This document shows, in pieces, positions 42,241-57,500 of a stretch of 64,000 nucleotides of DNA. Source of the stretch: Eutreptiella sp. 'Long Island Sound 2002' (taxonomy: Eukaryota > Euglenozoa > Euglenophyceae > Eutreptiales > Eutreptiaceae); NCBI GenBank assembly GCA_964036045.1, contig OZ038397.1:20151742-20215741 (forward strand). Reading direction: 5' to 3'. The notes beneath the pieces were generated by a model. That model was not told the origin of the DNA and did not search any database. It saw nothing but the letters and a program-made list of their open reading frames with translations. The position numbers were made by a program, and so were the translations under genes. Within the stretch, counting starts at the first letter, position 1; every line of letters starts with the position of its first letter.

Positions 42241-42515
42241 GACCACGCATTAGGGGGGCGACGCAGTGGGTAAGCGCCCGCAGCCACGGCTGCGAATTGA
42301 TGCACTGACCGGGGAGTGGCGAAATGGGGAAGCCGGGGAGGGACGGGGCTCCGAGCTCTGTGAACCCGGGGGACTCCGCCACCAGGCAGGAGGTGCGTCT
42401 TGGAGGGCCCCCCACTAGGACCCGGTGGGGAGGATATCACCTGGCCCGACCAGGTGGCCCCCCGGGGCCGAAAGGCGTCTAGTACCCGCAAAATCAAACC
42501 TCAAACCTCAAACCT
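42241..42515 (+). other. Structured 3' end and TCAAACC tail of the insertion
   Basis: It has perfect hairpins at 42279-42294 (7-bp stem, 2-nt loop) and 42438-42456 (7-bp stem, 5-nt loop) and a GGCCCC/GGGGCC palindrome right after. Three tandem TCAAACC units (42494-42514) end directly at the satellite. This is the expected look of a non-LTR-type 3' end. Confidence 0.5.
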
Positions 42516-45500
42516 CACATCTGTAACCTTTTCCCTCAAAAAGTATACACAATGTCACTAAGGTTCTCAGTGTGCGCAATGTTGCGCACAGTCAGCACAA
42601 TTATGCACCTCTGTAACCTTTTCCCTCAGAAAATATACACAGTGTCACTAAGGTTCTTAGTATGCCCAATATAGCGCACAGTCGGTACAATTATGCACAT
42701 CTGTAACCTTTTCCCTCAAAAAGTATACACAATGTCACTAAGGTTCTCAGTGTGCGCAATATTGCGCGCAGTCAGCACAATTCTGCACCTCTTTAACTTT
42801 TTCCCTCAAAAAATATACATAGTGTCCCTAAGGTTCTCAGTGTGCGCAATATTACGCACAGTCAGCACAATTATGCACATCTGTAACCTTTTCGCTCAAA
42901 AAGTATACACAGTGTCAATAAGGTTCTCAGTGTGCGCAATATTGCGCACAGTCAGCACAATTATGCACATCTGTAATTTTTTCTCTCAAAAAGTATGCAA
43001 AGTGTCACTAAGGTTCTCAGTGTGCGCAATATTGCGCACAGTCAGCACAATTATGCACCTGTGTAACCTTTTCCCTCAAAAAGTATACACAATCTGGTAA
43101 GGTTCTCAGTGTGCGCAATATTGCGCACACTCAGGACAATTATGCACCTGTGTAACTTTTTCCCTCAAAAAGTATACACAATGTCACTAAGGTTCTCGGT
43201 GTGCGCAATATTGCGCAGAGTGAGCACACTTATGCACCTGTGTAACTTTTCCTTTAAAAAGTATACACAATGTCACTAAGGTTCCCAGTGTGCGCAATAT
43301 TGCGCACCGTCATCACAATTATGCACCTCTGTTGCTTTTTCCTTAAAAAAATATACACAATGTCAATAAGGTTCTCAGTGTGCGCAATATTGCGCACAGC
43401 CTGTACAATTATGCACATCTGTAACCTTTTCCCTCAAAAAGTATACACAATGTCACTAAGGTTCTCAGTGTGCGCAATATTGCGCGCAGTCAGCACAATT
43501 ATGCAACTCTTTAACTTTTTCCCTCAAAAAATATACATAGTGTCCCTAAGGTTCTCAGTGTGCGCAATATTGCGCACAGTCAGTACAATTATGAACATCG
43601 GTAACCTTTTCTCTCAAAAAGTATACACAATGTCACTAAGGTTCTCAATGTGCGCAATATTGCGCACAGTCAGCGCAATTATGCACCTCTGTAACTTTTC
43701 GCCCCAAAAAATATACACAATATCACTAAGTTTCTGAGTGTGCGCAATGTTGCGCACAGTCAGTACAATTATGCACATCTGTAACCTTTTTTCTCAAAAA
43801 GTATACACAATGTCACTAAGGTTCTCAGTGTGCGCAATATTGCGCACAGTCAGCACATTTATGCACCTCTTTACCTTTTTCCCTCAAAAAATATACACAG
43901 TGGCACTAAGATTCTCAGTGCGCGCAATATTGCGCACAGTCAGTACAATTATGCAACTCTGTGACTTTTTCCCTCAGAAAATATACAGAATGCCACTCAG
44001 GTTCTCAATGTGCGCAATATTGCGCACAGTCAGTACAATCATGCACCTCTGTAACTTTTTGCCCCAAAAAATATACACAATGTCACTAAGGTTCCCATTG
44101 TGCGCCATATTGCGCATAGTCAGTACAATTATGCACATCTGTAACTTTTTTCCTCAAAAACTATACACAATGTCACTAAAGTTCTCAATGTGCGCAATGT
44201 GGCGCACAGTCAGCACAATTATGCACCTCTGTAACTTTTTCCCTCAGAAAATATACACAGTGTCACTAAGGTTCTTAGTATGCCCAATATTGCGCACCGT
44301 CAGTACAATTATGCACATCTGTAACCTTTTCCCTCAAAAAGTATACACAATGTCACTAAGGTTCTCAGTGTGCGCAATGTTGCGCACAGTCAGCACAATT
44401 ATGCACCTCTGTAACCTTTTCCCTCAGAAAATATACACAGTGTCACTAAGGTTCTTAGTATGCCCAATATTGCGCACAGTCAGTACAATTATGCACATCT
44501 GTAACCTTTTCCCTCAAAAAGTATACACAATGTCACTAAGGTTCTCAGTGTGCGCAATATTGCGCGCAGTCAGCACAATTATGCACCTCTTTAACTTTTT
44601 CCCTCAAAAAATATACATAGTGTCCCTAAGGTTCTCAGTGTGCGCAATATTACGCACAGTCAGCACAATTATGCACATCTGTTACCTTTTCCCTCAAAAA
44701 GTATACACAGTGTCAATAAGGTTCTCAGTGTGCGCAATATTGCGCACATTCAGCACAATTATGCACATCTGTAACTTTTTCTCTCAAAAAGTATGCAAAG
44801 TGTCACTAAGGTTCTCAGTGTGCGCAATATTGCGCACAGTCAGCACAATTATGCACCTGTGTAACCTTTTCCCTCAAAAAGTATACACAATCTGGTAAGG
44901 TTCTCAGTGTGCGCAATATTGCGCACACTCAGGACAATTATGCACCTGTGTAACTTTTTCCCTCAAAAAGTATACACAATGTCACTAAGGTTCTCGGTGT
45001 GCGCAATATTGCGCAGAGTCAGCACACTTATGCACCTGTGTAACTTTTCCTTCAAAAAGTATACACAATGTCACTAAGGTTCCCAGTGTGCGCAATATTG
45101 CGCACAGTCATCACAATTATGCACCTCTGTTCCTTTTTCCCTCAAAAAATATACACAATGTCAATAAGGTTCTCAGTGTGCGCAATATTGCGCACAGCCT
45201 GTACAATTATGCACATCTGTAACCTTTTCCCTCAAAAAGTATACACAATGTCACTAAGGTTCTCAGTGTGCGCAATATTGCGCGCAGTCAGCACAATTAT
45301 GCACCTCTTTAACTTTTTCCCTCAAAAAATATACATAGTGTCCCTAAGGTTCTCAGTGTGCGCAATATTGCGCACAGTCAGTACAATTATGAACATCGGT
45401 AACCTTTTCCCTCAAAAAGTATACACAATGTCACTAAGGTTCTCAATGTGCGCAATATTGCGCACAGTCAGCGCAATTATGCACCTCTGTAACTTTTCGC

Positions 45501-48500
45501 CCCAAAAAATATACACAATATCACTAAGGTTCTCAGTGTGCGCAATGTTGCGCACAGTCAGTACAATTATGCACATCTGTAACCTTTTTTCTCAAAAAGT
45601 ATACACAATGTCACTAAGGTTCTCAGTGTGCGCAATATTGCGCACAGTCAGCACATTTATGCACCTCTTTACCTTTTTCCCTCAAAAAATATACACAGTG
45701 GCACTAAGATTCTCAGTGTGCGCAATATTGCGCACAGTCAGTACAATTATGCAACTCTGTAACTTTTTCCCTCAGAAAATATACAGAATGCCACTCATGT
45801 TCTCAATGTGCGCAATATTGCGCACAGTCAGTACAATCATGCACCTCTGTAACTTTTTGCCCCAAAAAATATACACAATGTCACTAAGGTTCCCATTGTG
45901 CGCCATATTGCGCACAGTCAGTACAATTATGCACATCTGTAACTTTTTTCCTCAAAAGCTATACACAATGTCACTAAAGTTCTCAGTGTGCGCAATGTGG
46001 CGCACAGTCAGCACAATTATGCACCTCTGTAACTTTTTCCCTGAGAAAATATACACAGTGTCACTAAGGTTCTTAGTATGCCCAATATTGCGCACCGTCA
46101 GTACAATTATGCACATCTGTAACCTTTTCCCTCAAAAAGTATACACAATGTCACTAAGGTTCTCAGTGTGCGCAATGTTGCGAACAGTCAGCACAATTAT
46201 GCACCTCTGTAACCTTTTCCCTCAGAAAATATACACAGTGTCACTAAGGTTCTTAGTATGCCCAATATTGCGCACAGTCAGTACAATTATGCACATCTGT
46301 AACCTTTTCCCTCAAAAAGTATACACAATGTCACTAAGGTTCTCAGTGTGCGCAATATTGCGCGCAGTCAGCACAATTATGCACCTCTTTAACTTTTTCC
46401 CTCAAAAAATATACATAGTGTCCCTAAGGTTCTCAGTGTGCGCAATATTACGCACAGTCAGCACAATTATGCACATCTGTAACCTTTTCCCTCAAAAAGT
46501 ATACACAGTGTCAATAAGGTTCTCAGTGTGCGCAATATTGCGCACAGTCAGCACAATTATGCACATCTGTAACTTTTTCTCTCAAAAAGTATGCAAAGTG
46601 TCACTAAGGTTCTCAGTGTGCGCAATATTGCGCACAGTCAGCACAATTATGCACCTGTGTAACCTTTTCCCTCAAAAAGTATACACAATCTGGTAAGGTT
46701 CTCAGTGTGCGCAATATTGCGCACACTCAGGACAATTATGCACCTGTGTAACTTTTTCTCTCAAAAAGTATACACAATGTCACTAAGGTTCTCGGTGTGC
46801 GCAATATTGCGCAGAGTCAGCACACTTATGCACCTGTGTAACTTTTCCTTCAAAAAATATACACAATGTCAATAAGGTTCTCAGTGTGCGCAATATTGCG
46901 CACAGCCTGTACAATTATGCACATCTGTAACCTTTTCCCTCAAAAAGTATACACAATGTCACTAAGGTTCTCAGTGTGCGCAATATTGCGCGCAGTCAGC
47001 ACAATTATGCACCTCTTTAACTTTTTCCCTCAAAAAATATACATAGTGTCCCTAAGGTTCTCAGTGTGCGCAATATTGCGCACAGTCAGTACAATTATGA
47101 ACATCGGTAACCTTTTCCCTCAAAAAGTATACACAATGTCACTAAGGTTCTCAATGTGCGCAATATTGCGCACAGTCAGCGCAATTATGCACTTCTGTAA
47201 CTTTTCGCCCCAAAAAATATACACAATATCACTAAGGTTCTCAGTGTGCGCAATGTTGCGCACAGTCAGTACAATTATGCACATCTGTAACCTTTTTTCT
47301 CAAAAAGTATACACAATGTCACTAAGGTTCTCAGTGTGCGCAATATTGCGCACAGTCAGCACATTTATGCACCTCTTTACCTTTTTCCCTCAAAAGATAT
47401 ACACAGTGGCACTAAGATTCTCAGTGTGCGCAATATTGCGCACAGTCAGTACAATTATGCAACTCTGTAACTTTTTCCCTCAGAAAATATACACAATGCC
47501 ACTCAGGTTCTCAATGTGCGCAATATTGCGCACAGTCAGTACAATCATGCACCTCTGTAACTTTTTGCCCCAAAAAATATACACAATGTCACTAAGGTTC
47601 CCATTGTTCGCCATATTGCGCACAGTCAGTACAATTATGCACATCTGTAACTTTTTTCCTCAAAAACTATACACAATGTCACTAAAGTTCTCAGTGTGCG
47701 CAATGTGGCGCACAGTCAGCACAATTATGCACCTCTGTAACTTTTTCCTTCAAAAAATATACACAGTGTCACTAACGTTCTCAGTGTGCGCAATATTGCG
47801 CACAGTCAGCACACTTATGCACCTTTGTAACTTTTTCCGTCCAGAAATATACACAATGTCACTAAGGTTCTCAGTGTGCGCAATATTTCGCACACTCAGT
47901 ACAATTATGCACCTCTGTAACTTTTCCTTCAAAAAGTATACACAGTGTCACTAAGGTTCTCAGTGTGCGCAATATTGCGCACAGTAAGCACAATTATGCA
48001 CGTCTGTAACTTTTCCTTCAAAAAGTATACACAGTGTCACTAAGGTTCTCAGTGTGCGCAATATTGCGCACAGTCAGCACAATTATGCACCTCTGTAACT
48101 TTTTCCCTCAAAAAGTATACACAATGTCACTAAGGTTCTCAGTGTGCGCAATATTGCGCACAGTCAGCACAATTATGCACATCTGTAACCTGCTCCGTCA
48201 AAAAGTATACAAAATGTCACTAAGGTTCTCAGTGTGCGCAATATTGCGCACAGTCAGCACAATTATGCACCTCTGTAACTTTTTTCCTCAAAAAATATAC
48301 ACAGTGTCACTAAGGTTCTCAGTGTGCGCAATATTGCGCACAGTCAGCACAATTATGCACCTTTGTAACTTTTTCCCTCAAAAAATATACACAATGTCAC
48401 TAAGGTTCTCAGTGTGCGCAATATTGCGCACAGTCAGCACAATTATGCACCTCTTTAACTTTTTCCCTCAAAAAGTATACACAATGTCACTAAGGTTCTC

Positions 48501-51500
48501 AGTGTGCGCAATATTGCGCACAGTCAGTACAATTGTGCACATCTGTAACCTTTTCCTTCAAAAAGTATACACAGTGTCACTAAGGTTCTCAGTGTGCGCA
48601 ATATTGCGCACAGTCAGCACAATTATATCCACATCTGTAACTTTTCCCCCAAAAAGTATACACAGTGTCACTAAGGTTCCCAGTGTGCGCAATATTGCGC
48701 ACAGTCAGCACAATTATGCACATCTGTAACCTTTTCCCTCAAAAAGTATACACAGTGTCCCTAAGGTTCTCAGTGTGCGCAATATTGCGCACAGTCAGCA
48801 CAATTATGCACCTCTGTAACCTTTTCCTTCAAAAAATATACACAATGTCACTAAGGCTCTCAGTGTGCGCAAGATTGCGCACAGTCAGCACAATTATGCA
48901 CATCTGTAACTTTTTCCCTCAAAAAGTATACACAATGTCACTAAGGTTCTCAGTGTGTGCAATATTGCGCACAGTCAGCACAATTATGCACCTCTATAAC
49001 TTTTCCACTCAAAAAATATACATAATGTCACTAAGGTTCTCAGTGTGCGCAATATTGCGCACAGTCAGTACAATTATGCACAGCTGTAACCTTTTCTCTC
49101 AAAAAGTATACACAATGTCACTAAGGTTCTGAATGTGCGCAATGTTGCGCACAGTCAGCGCAATTATGCACCTCTGTAACCTTTTCCTTCAAAAAATATA
49201 CACAATGTCACTAAGGCTCTCAGTGTGCGCAAGATTGCGCACAGTCAGCACAATTATGCACATCTGTAACTTTTTCCCTCAAAAAGTATACACAATGTCA
49301 CTAAGGTTCTCAGTGTGTGCAATATTGCGCACAGTCAGCACAATTATGCACCTCTATAACTTTTCCACTCAAAAAATATACATAATGTCACTAAGGTTCT
49401 CAGTGTGCGCAATATTGCGCACAGTCAGTACAATTATGCACAGCTGTAACCTTTTCTCTCAAAAAGTATACACAATGTCACTAAGGTTCTCTCACTGTGC
49501 GCAATATTGCGCACAGTCAGCACAATTATGCAGCTATGTAACTTTTTCCCTCAAAAAGTATGCACAATGTCACTAAGGTTCTCAGTGTGCGCAATATTGC
49601 GCACAGTCAGTACAATTATGCACATCTGTAACTTTTTCCCTCAAAAAGTATACACAATGTCACTAAGGTTCTCGGTGTGCGCAATATTGCCCACAGTCAG
49701 TACAATTATGCACATCTGTAACTTTTTTCCCTCAAAAAGTATACACAATGTCACTAAGGTTCTCGGTGTGCGCAATATTGCGCACAGTCAGTACAATTAT
49801 GCACATCTGCAACTTTTCCCTCAAAAAGTATACACAATATCACTACGGTTCTCAGTGTGCGCAATGTTGCGCACAGTCAGTACAATTATGCACATCTGTA
49901 ACCTTTTCCCTCAAAAAGTATACACAATGTCACTAAGGTTCTCAGTGTGCGCAATATTGCGCACAGTCAGCACATTTATGCACCTCTTTAACTTTTTCCC
50001 TCAAAAAATATACACAGTGTCACTAAGATTCTCAGTGTGCGCAATATTGCGCAGAGTCAGTACAATTATGCACCTCTGTAACCTTTTCCCTCAAAAAATA
50101 TACACAATGTCACTAAAGTTCTCAGTGTGCGCAATATTGCGCACAGTCAGCACAATCATGCACCTCTGTAACTTTTTCCCTCAAAAAGTATACACAATGT
50201 CACTAAAGTTCCCATTGTGCGCCATATTGCGCACAGTCAGTACAATTATGCACATCTGTAACCTTTTCTCTCAAAAAATATACACAATGTCACTAAAGTT
50301 CTCAGTGTGCGCAATGTTGCGCATAGTCAGCACAATTATGCACCTCTGTAACTTTTTCCTTCAAAAAATATGCACATTGTCACTAAGGTTCTCTTAGTGT
50401 GCGCAATATTGCGCACAGTCAGCACAATTATGCACCTATGTAACTTTTTCCCTCAAAAAGTATACACAATGTCACTAAGGTTCCTAGTGTGCGCAATATT
50501 GCGCACAGTCAGCACAATAATGCACTTCTGTAACTTTTTCCCTCAGAAAGTATACACAATGTCACTAAGGTTCTCAGTGTGCGCAATATTGCGCACAGTC
50601 AGTACAATTATGCACATCTGTAACTTTTTTCCCTCAAAAAATATACACAATGTCACTAAGGTTCTCGGTGTGCGCAATATTGCGCACAGTCAGTACAATT
50701 ATGCACATTTGCAACTTTTTCCCTCAGAAAGTATACACAATGTCACTAAGGCTCTCAGTGTGCGCAATATTGCGCACAGTCAACACATTTATGCACCTCT
50801 TTAACTTTTTCCCTCAAAAAATATACACAGTGTCACTAAGATTCTCAGTGTGCGCAATATTGCGCACAGTTAGTACAATTATGCACCTCTGTAACTTTTT
50901 TCCTCAAAAAAAATACAGAATGTCACTGAGGTTCTCAGCGTGCGCAATATTGCGCACAGTCAGTACAATTATGCACCTCTGTAACCTTTTCCCTCAAAAA
51001 ATATACACAATGTCACTAAAGTTCTTAGTGTGCGCAATATTGCGCACAGTCAGCACAATCATGCACCTCTGTAACTTTTTCTCTCAAAAAATATACACAA
51101 TGTCACTAAGGTTCCCATTGTGCGCCATATTGCGCATAGTTAGTACAATTATGCACGTCTGTAACTTTTTCCCTCAAAAAGTATACACAATGTCACTAAA
51201 GTTCTCAGTGTGCGCAATATTGCGCACAGTCAGCACAATTATGCACCTCTTTAACTTTTTCCCTCAAAAAATATACACAGTGTCACTAACGTTCTCAGTG
51301 TGCGCAATATTGCGCACAGTCAGCACACTTATGCACCTCTGTAACTTTTTCCCTCCAGAAATATAAACAATGTCACTAAGGTTCTCAGTGTGCGCAATGT
51401 TTCGCACAGTCAGTACAATTATGCACCTTTGTAACTTTTTCCCTCAAAAAGTATACACAATGTCACTAAGGTTCCCAGTGTGCGCAATATTGCGCACAGT

Positions 51501-54500
51501 CAGTACAATTATGCACCTCTGTAACTTTTTCCCTCAAAAAGTATACACAGTGTCACTAAGGTTCTCAGTGTGCGCAATATTGCGCACAGTCAGCACAATT
51601 ATATCCAGATCTGTATCTTTTCCCTCAAAAAGTATACACAGTGTCACTAAGGTTCTCAGTGTGCGCAATATTGCGCACAGTCAGCACAATTATGCACATC
51701 TGTAACCTTTTCCCCCAAAACGTATACACAGTGTCCCTAAGGTTCTCAGTGTGCGCAATATTGCGCACAGTCAGCACAATTATGCACCTCCGTAACCTTT
51801 TCCTTCAAAAAGTATACACAATGTCACTAAGGCTCTCAGTGTGCGCAATATTGCGCACAGTCAGCACAATTATGCACATCTGTAGCTTTTTCCCTCAAAA
51901 AGTATACACAATGTCACTAAGGTTGTCAGTGTGTGCAATATTGCGCACAATCAGCACAATTATGCACCTCTGTAATTTTTTCCCTCAAAAAATATGCACA
52001 GTGTCACTAAGGTTCCCAGTGTGCGCAATATTGCGCACAGTCAGCACAATTATGCACCTCTATAACTTTTCTCCTCAAAAAATATACACAATGTCACTAA
52101 GGTTCTCAGTGTGCGCAATATTGCGCACAGTCACTACAATTATGCACATCTGTAACCCTTTCTCTCAAAAAGTATACTCAATGTCACTAAGGTTCTAGTG
52201 TGCGCAATATTGCGCACAGTCAGCACAATTATGCACCTGTGTAACCTTTTCCTTCAAAAAGTATACACAACGTCCCTAAGGTTCTCAGTGTGCGCAATAT
52301 TGCACACAGTCACCACAATTATGCACATCTGTAACTTTTTCCCTCAAAAAGTATACTCAATGTCACTAAGGTTCTCAGTGTGCGCAATATTGCGCACAGT
52401 CAGCACAATTATGCACCTCTGTAACCTTTTCCTTCAAAAAGTATACACAATGTCCCTAAGGTTCTCAGTGTGCGCAATATTGCGCACAGTCAGCACAATT
52501 ATGCACACGTGTAACTTTTTCCCTCAAAAAGTATACACAATGTCACTAAGGTTCTCAGTGTGTGCAATATTGCGCACAGTCAGCACAATTATGCACCTGT
52601 GTAACTTTTTCCCTCAAAAAATATGCACAGTGTCACTAAGGTTCCCAGTGTGCGCAATATTGCGCACATTCAGCACAATTATGCACCTATGTAACTTTTT
52701 CCCTCAAAAAGTATGCACAATGTCACTAAGGTTCTCAGTGTGCGCAATATTGCGCACAGTCAGTACAATTATGCACATCTGTAACTTTTTCCCTCAAAAA
52801 GTATACACAATGTCACTAAGGTTCTCGGTGTGCGCAATATTGCGCACAGTCAGTACAATTATGCACATCTGTAACTTTTTCCCTCAGAAAGTATACACAA
52901 TGTCACTAAGGTTCTCAGTGTGCGCAATATTGCGCACAGTCAGTACAATTATGCACATCTGTAACTTTTTTCCCTCAAAAAGTATACACAATGTCACTAA
53001 GGTTCTCGGTGTGCACAATATTGCGCACAGTCAGTACAATTATGCACATCTGCAACTTTTTCCCTCGAAAAGTATACACAATATCACTACGGTTCTCAGT
53101 GTGCGCAATGTTGCGCACAGTCAGTACAATTATGCACATCTGTAACCTTTTCCCTCAAAAAGTATACACAATGTCCCTAAGGTTCTCAGTGTGCGCAATA
53201 TTGCGCACAGTCAGTACAATTATGCACATCTGCAACTTTTTCCCTCAAAAAGTATACACAATATCACTACGGTTCTCAGTGTGCGCAATGTTGCGCACAG
53301 TCAGTACAATTATGCACATCTGTAACCTTTTCCCCCAAAAAGTATACACAATGTCACTAAGGTTCTCAGTGTGCGCAATATTGCGCACAGTCAGCACATT
53401 TATGCACCTCTTTAACTTTTTCCCTCAAAAAATATACACAGTGTCACTAAGATTGTCAGTGTGCGCAATATTGCGCACAGTCAGTACAATTATGCACCTC
53501 TGTAACTATTTTCCTCAAAAAAAATACAGAATGTCACTGAGGTTCTCAGTGTGCGCAATATTGCGCACAGTCACTACAATTATGCACCTCTGTAACCTTT
53601 TCCCTCAAAAAATATACACAATGTCACTAAAGTTCTCAGTGTGCGCAATATTGCGCACAGTCAGCACAATCATGCACTCTGTAACTTTTTCCCTCAAAAA
53701 ATATACACAATGTCACTAAGGTTCCCATTGTGCGCCATATTGCGCACAGTCAGTACAATCATGCACATCTGTAACTTTTTCCCTCAAAAAGTATACACAA
53801 TGTCACTAACGTTCTCAGTGTGCGCAATGTTGCGCACAGTCAGCACAATTATGCACCTCTGTAACTTTTTCCCTCAAAAAATATACACAGTGTCACTAAC
53901 GTTTTCAGTGTGCGCAATATTGCGCACAGTCAGCACACTTATGTACCTCTGTAACTTTTTCCCTCCAGAAATATACACAATGTCACTAAGGTTCTCAGTG
54001 TGCGCAATGTTTCGCACAGTCAGTACAATTATGCACCTCTGTAACTTTTTCCCTCAAAAAGTATACAAAATGTCACTAAGGTTCTCAGTGTGCGCAATAT
54101 TGCGCACAGTCAGCACAATTATGCACATCTGTAACTTTTCCCCCAAAAAGTATACACAGTGTCACTAAGGTTCTCAGTGTGCGCAATATTGCGCACAGTC
54201 AGTACAATTATGCACATCTGTAACCTTTTCCCTCAAAAAGGATACACAATGTCACTAAGGTTCCCAGTGTGCGCAATATTGCGCACAGTCAGCACAATTA
54301 TGCACCTCTGCAACTTTTACCCTCAAAAAGTATACACAATGTCACTAAGGTTCTCAGTGTGCGCAATATTGCGCACAGTCGGTACAATTATGCACATCTG
54401 TAACCTTTTCCCTCAAAAAGTATACACAGTGTCACTAAGGTTCTCAGTGTGCGCAATATTGCGCACAGTCAGCACAATTATATCCACATCTGTAACTTTT

Positions 54501-57500
54501 CCCTCAAAAAGTATACACAGTGTCACTAAGGTTCCCAGTGTGCGCTATATTGCGCACAGTCAGCACAATTATGCACCTCTGTAACCTTTTCCCTCAAAAA
54601 GTATACACAGTGTCCCTAAGGTTCTCAGTGTGCGCAACATTGCGCACAGTCAGCACAATTATGCACCTCTGTAACCTTTTCCTTCAAAAAGTATACACAA
54701 TGTCACTAAGGTTCTCAGTGTGTGCAATATTGCGCACAGTCAGCACAATTATGCACCTCTGTAACTTTTTCCCTCAAAAAATATGCACAGTGTCACTAAG
54801 GTTCCCAGTGTGCGCAATATTGCGCACAGTCAGCACAATTATGCACATCTGTAACTTTCCCCCCCAAAAAATATACACAATGTCACTAAGGTTCTCAGTG
54901 TGCGCAATATTGCGCACAGTCACTACAATTATGCACATCTGTAACCTTTTCTGTCAAAAAGTATACTCAATGTCACTAAGGTTCTAGTGTGCGCAATGTT
55001 GCGCACAGTCAGCACAATTATGCACCTCTGTAACCTTCTCCTTCAAAAAGTATACACAATGTCCCTAAGGTTCTCAGTGTGCGCAATTTTGCGCACAGTC
55101 AGCACAATTATGCACATCTGTAACTTTTTCCCTCAAAAAGTATACTCAATGTCACTAAGGTTCTCAGTGTGCGCAATATTGCGCACAGTCAGCACAATTA
55201 TGCACCTGTGTAACCTTTTCCTTCAAAAAGTATACACAATGTCCCTAAGGTTCTCAGTGTGTGCAATATTGCGCACAGTCAGCACAATTATGCACCTCTG
55301 TAACTTTGTCCCTCAAAAAATATGCACAGTGTCACTAAGGTTCCCAGTGTGGGCAATGTTGCGCACAGTCAGCACAATTATGCACCTCTGTATCTCTTTC
55401 CGTCAAAAAATATACACAGTGTCACTAAGGTTCTCTCAGTGTGCGCAATATTGCGCACAGTCAGCACAATTATGCACCTATGTAACTTTTTCCCTCAAAA
55501 AGTATACACAATGTCACTAAGGTTCTCAGTGTGCGTAATATTGCACACAGTCAGTACAATTATGCACATCTGTAACTTTTTCCCTCAAAAAGTATACACA
55601 ATGTCACTAAGGTTCTCAGTGTGCGCAATATTGCGCACAGTCAGCACAATTATGCACATCTGTAACTTTTTCCCTCAAAAAGTATACACATTGTCACTAA
55701 CGTTCTCAGTGTGTGCAATATTGCGCACAGTCAGCACAATTATGCACCTCTGTAACTTTTTCCCTCAAAAAATATGCACAGTGTCACTAAGGTTCCCAGT
55801 GTGCGCAATGTTGCGCACAGTCAGCACAATTTTGCACCTCTATAACTTTTCGCCTCAAAAAATATACACAATGTCACTAAGATTCTCAGTGTGCGCAATA
55901 TTGCGCACAGTCACTACAATTATGCACATCTGTAACCTTTTCTCTCAAAAAGTATACTCAATGTCACTAAGGTTCTAGTGTGCGCAATATTGCGCACAGT
56001 CAGCACAATTATGCACCTCTGTAACCTTTCCCTTCAAAAAGTATACACAATGTCCCTAAGGTTCTCAGTGTGCGCAATATTGCGCACAGTCAGCACAAGT
56101 ATGCACATCTGTAACTTTTTCCCTCAAAAAGTATACACAATGTCACTAAGGTTCTCAGTGTGCGCAATATTGCGCACAGTCAGCACAATTATGCACATCT
56201 GTAACTTTTTCCCTCAAAAAGTATACACAATGTCACTAAGGTTCTCAGTGTGCGCAATATTGCGCACAGTCAGCACAATTATGCACATCTGTAACTTTTT
56301 CCCTCAAAAAGTATACACAATGTCACTAAGGTTCTCAGTGTGTGCAATATTGCGCACAGTCAGCACAATTATGCACCTCTGTAGCTTTTTCCCTCAAAAA
56401 ATATGCACAGTGTCACTAAGGTTCCCAGTGTGCGCAATATTGCGCACAGTCAGTACAATTATGCACATCTGTAACTTTTTCCCTCAGAAAGTATACACAA
56501 TGTCACTAAGGTTCTCAGTGTGCGCAATATTGCGCACAGTCAGTACAATTATGCACATCTGTAACTTTTTTCCCTCAAAAAGTATACACAATGTCACTAA
56601 GGTTCTCGGTGTGCGCAATATTGCGCACAGTCAGTACAATTATGCACATCTGCAATTTTTTCCCTAAAAAAGTATACACAATATCACTACGGTTCTCAGT
56701 GTGCGCAATGTTGCGCACCGTCAGTACAATTATGCACATCTGTAACCTTTTCTCTCAAAAAGTATACACAATGTCACTAAGGTTCTCAGTGTGCGCAATA
56801 TTGCGCACAGTCAGCACATTTATGCACCTCTTTAACTTTTTCCCTCAAAAATTATGCACAGTGTCACTAAGGTTCCCAGTGTGCGCAATATTGCGCACAG
56901 TCAGCACAATTATGCACCTCTGTAACTCTTTCCGTCAAAAAATATGCACAGTGTCACTAAGGTTCCCAGTGTGCGCAATATTGCGCACAGTCACTACAAT
57001 TATGCACATCTGTAACCTTTTCTCTCAAAAAGTATACTCAATGTCACTAAGGTTCTCAGTGTGCGCAATATTGCGCACAGTCAACACAATTATGCACATC
57101 TATACCCTTTTCCCTCAAAAAACATGCACAGTGTCACTAAGGTTCTCAGTGTGCGCAATATTGCGCACAGTCAGCACATTTATGCACCTCTTTAACTTTT
57201 TCCCTCAAAAAATATACACAATGTCACTAAGGTTCTCAGTGTGCGCAATATTGCGCACAGTCACTACAATTATGCACAACTGTAACCTTTTCTCTCAAAA
57301 AGTATACTCAATGTCACTAAGGTTCTAGTGTGCGCAATATTGCGCACAGTCAGCACAATTATGCACCTCTGTAACCTTTTCCTTCAAAAAGTATACACAA
57401 TGTCACTAAGGTTCTCAGTGTGCGCAATATTGCGCACAGTCAGCACAATTATGCACATCTGTAACTTTTTCCCTCAAAAAGTATACTCAATGTCACTAAG

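Larger units (their letters stand above)
33984..42515 (+). mobile_element. 8.5-kb GC-rich insertion in the satellite; possible composite non-LTR-type element
   Basis: The satellite stops at 33983 and resumes at 42516. The bases at the left edge (CACCTCTGTAAC, 33972-33983) and the right edge (CACATCTGTAAC, 42516-42527) are the same satellite position, which may be an 8-12-bp target duplication. Parts in order: ~0.6 kb mixed sequence, A19 tract, an almost T-free strand, a GC-rich transition, a 25-copy ~209-bp array, ~0.6 kb GC-rich sequence, a hairpin-rich 3' end and three TCAAACC repeats as a tail. A short-repeat tail with a direct duplication is typical of non-LTR retroposition. No RT is encoded, so it would be non-autonomous, comparable in layout to primate SVA. 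This is inference. Confidence 0.5.

Noticed and set aside
43738-46696. Long 30-residue-repeat ORFs as secreted or membrane proteins
   Set aside because: The frame is repeatedly broken by 1-2-bp unit-length variants, and changes look frame-independent.
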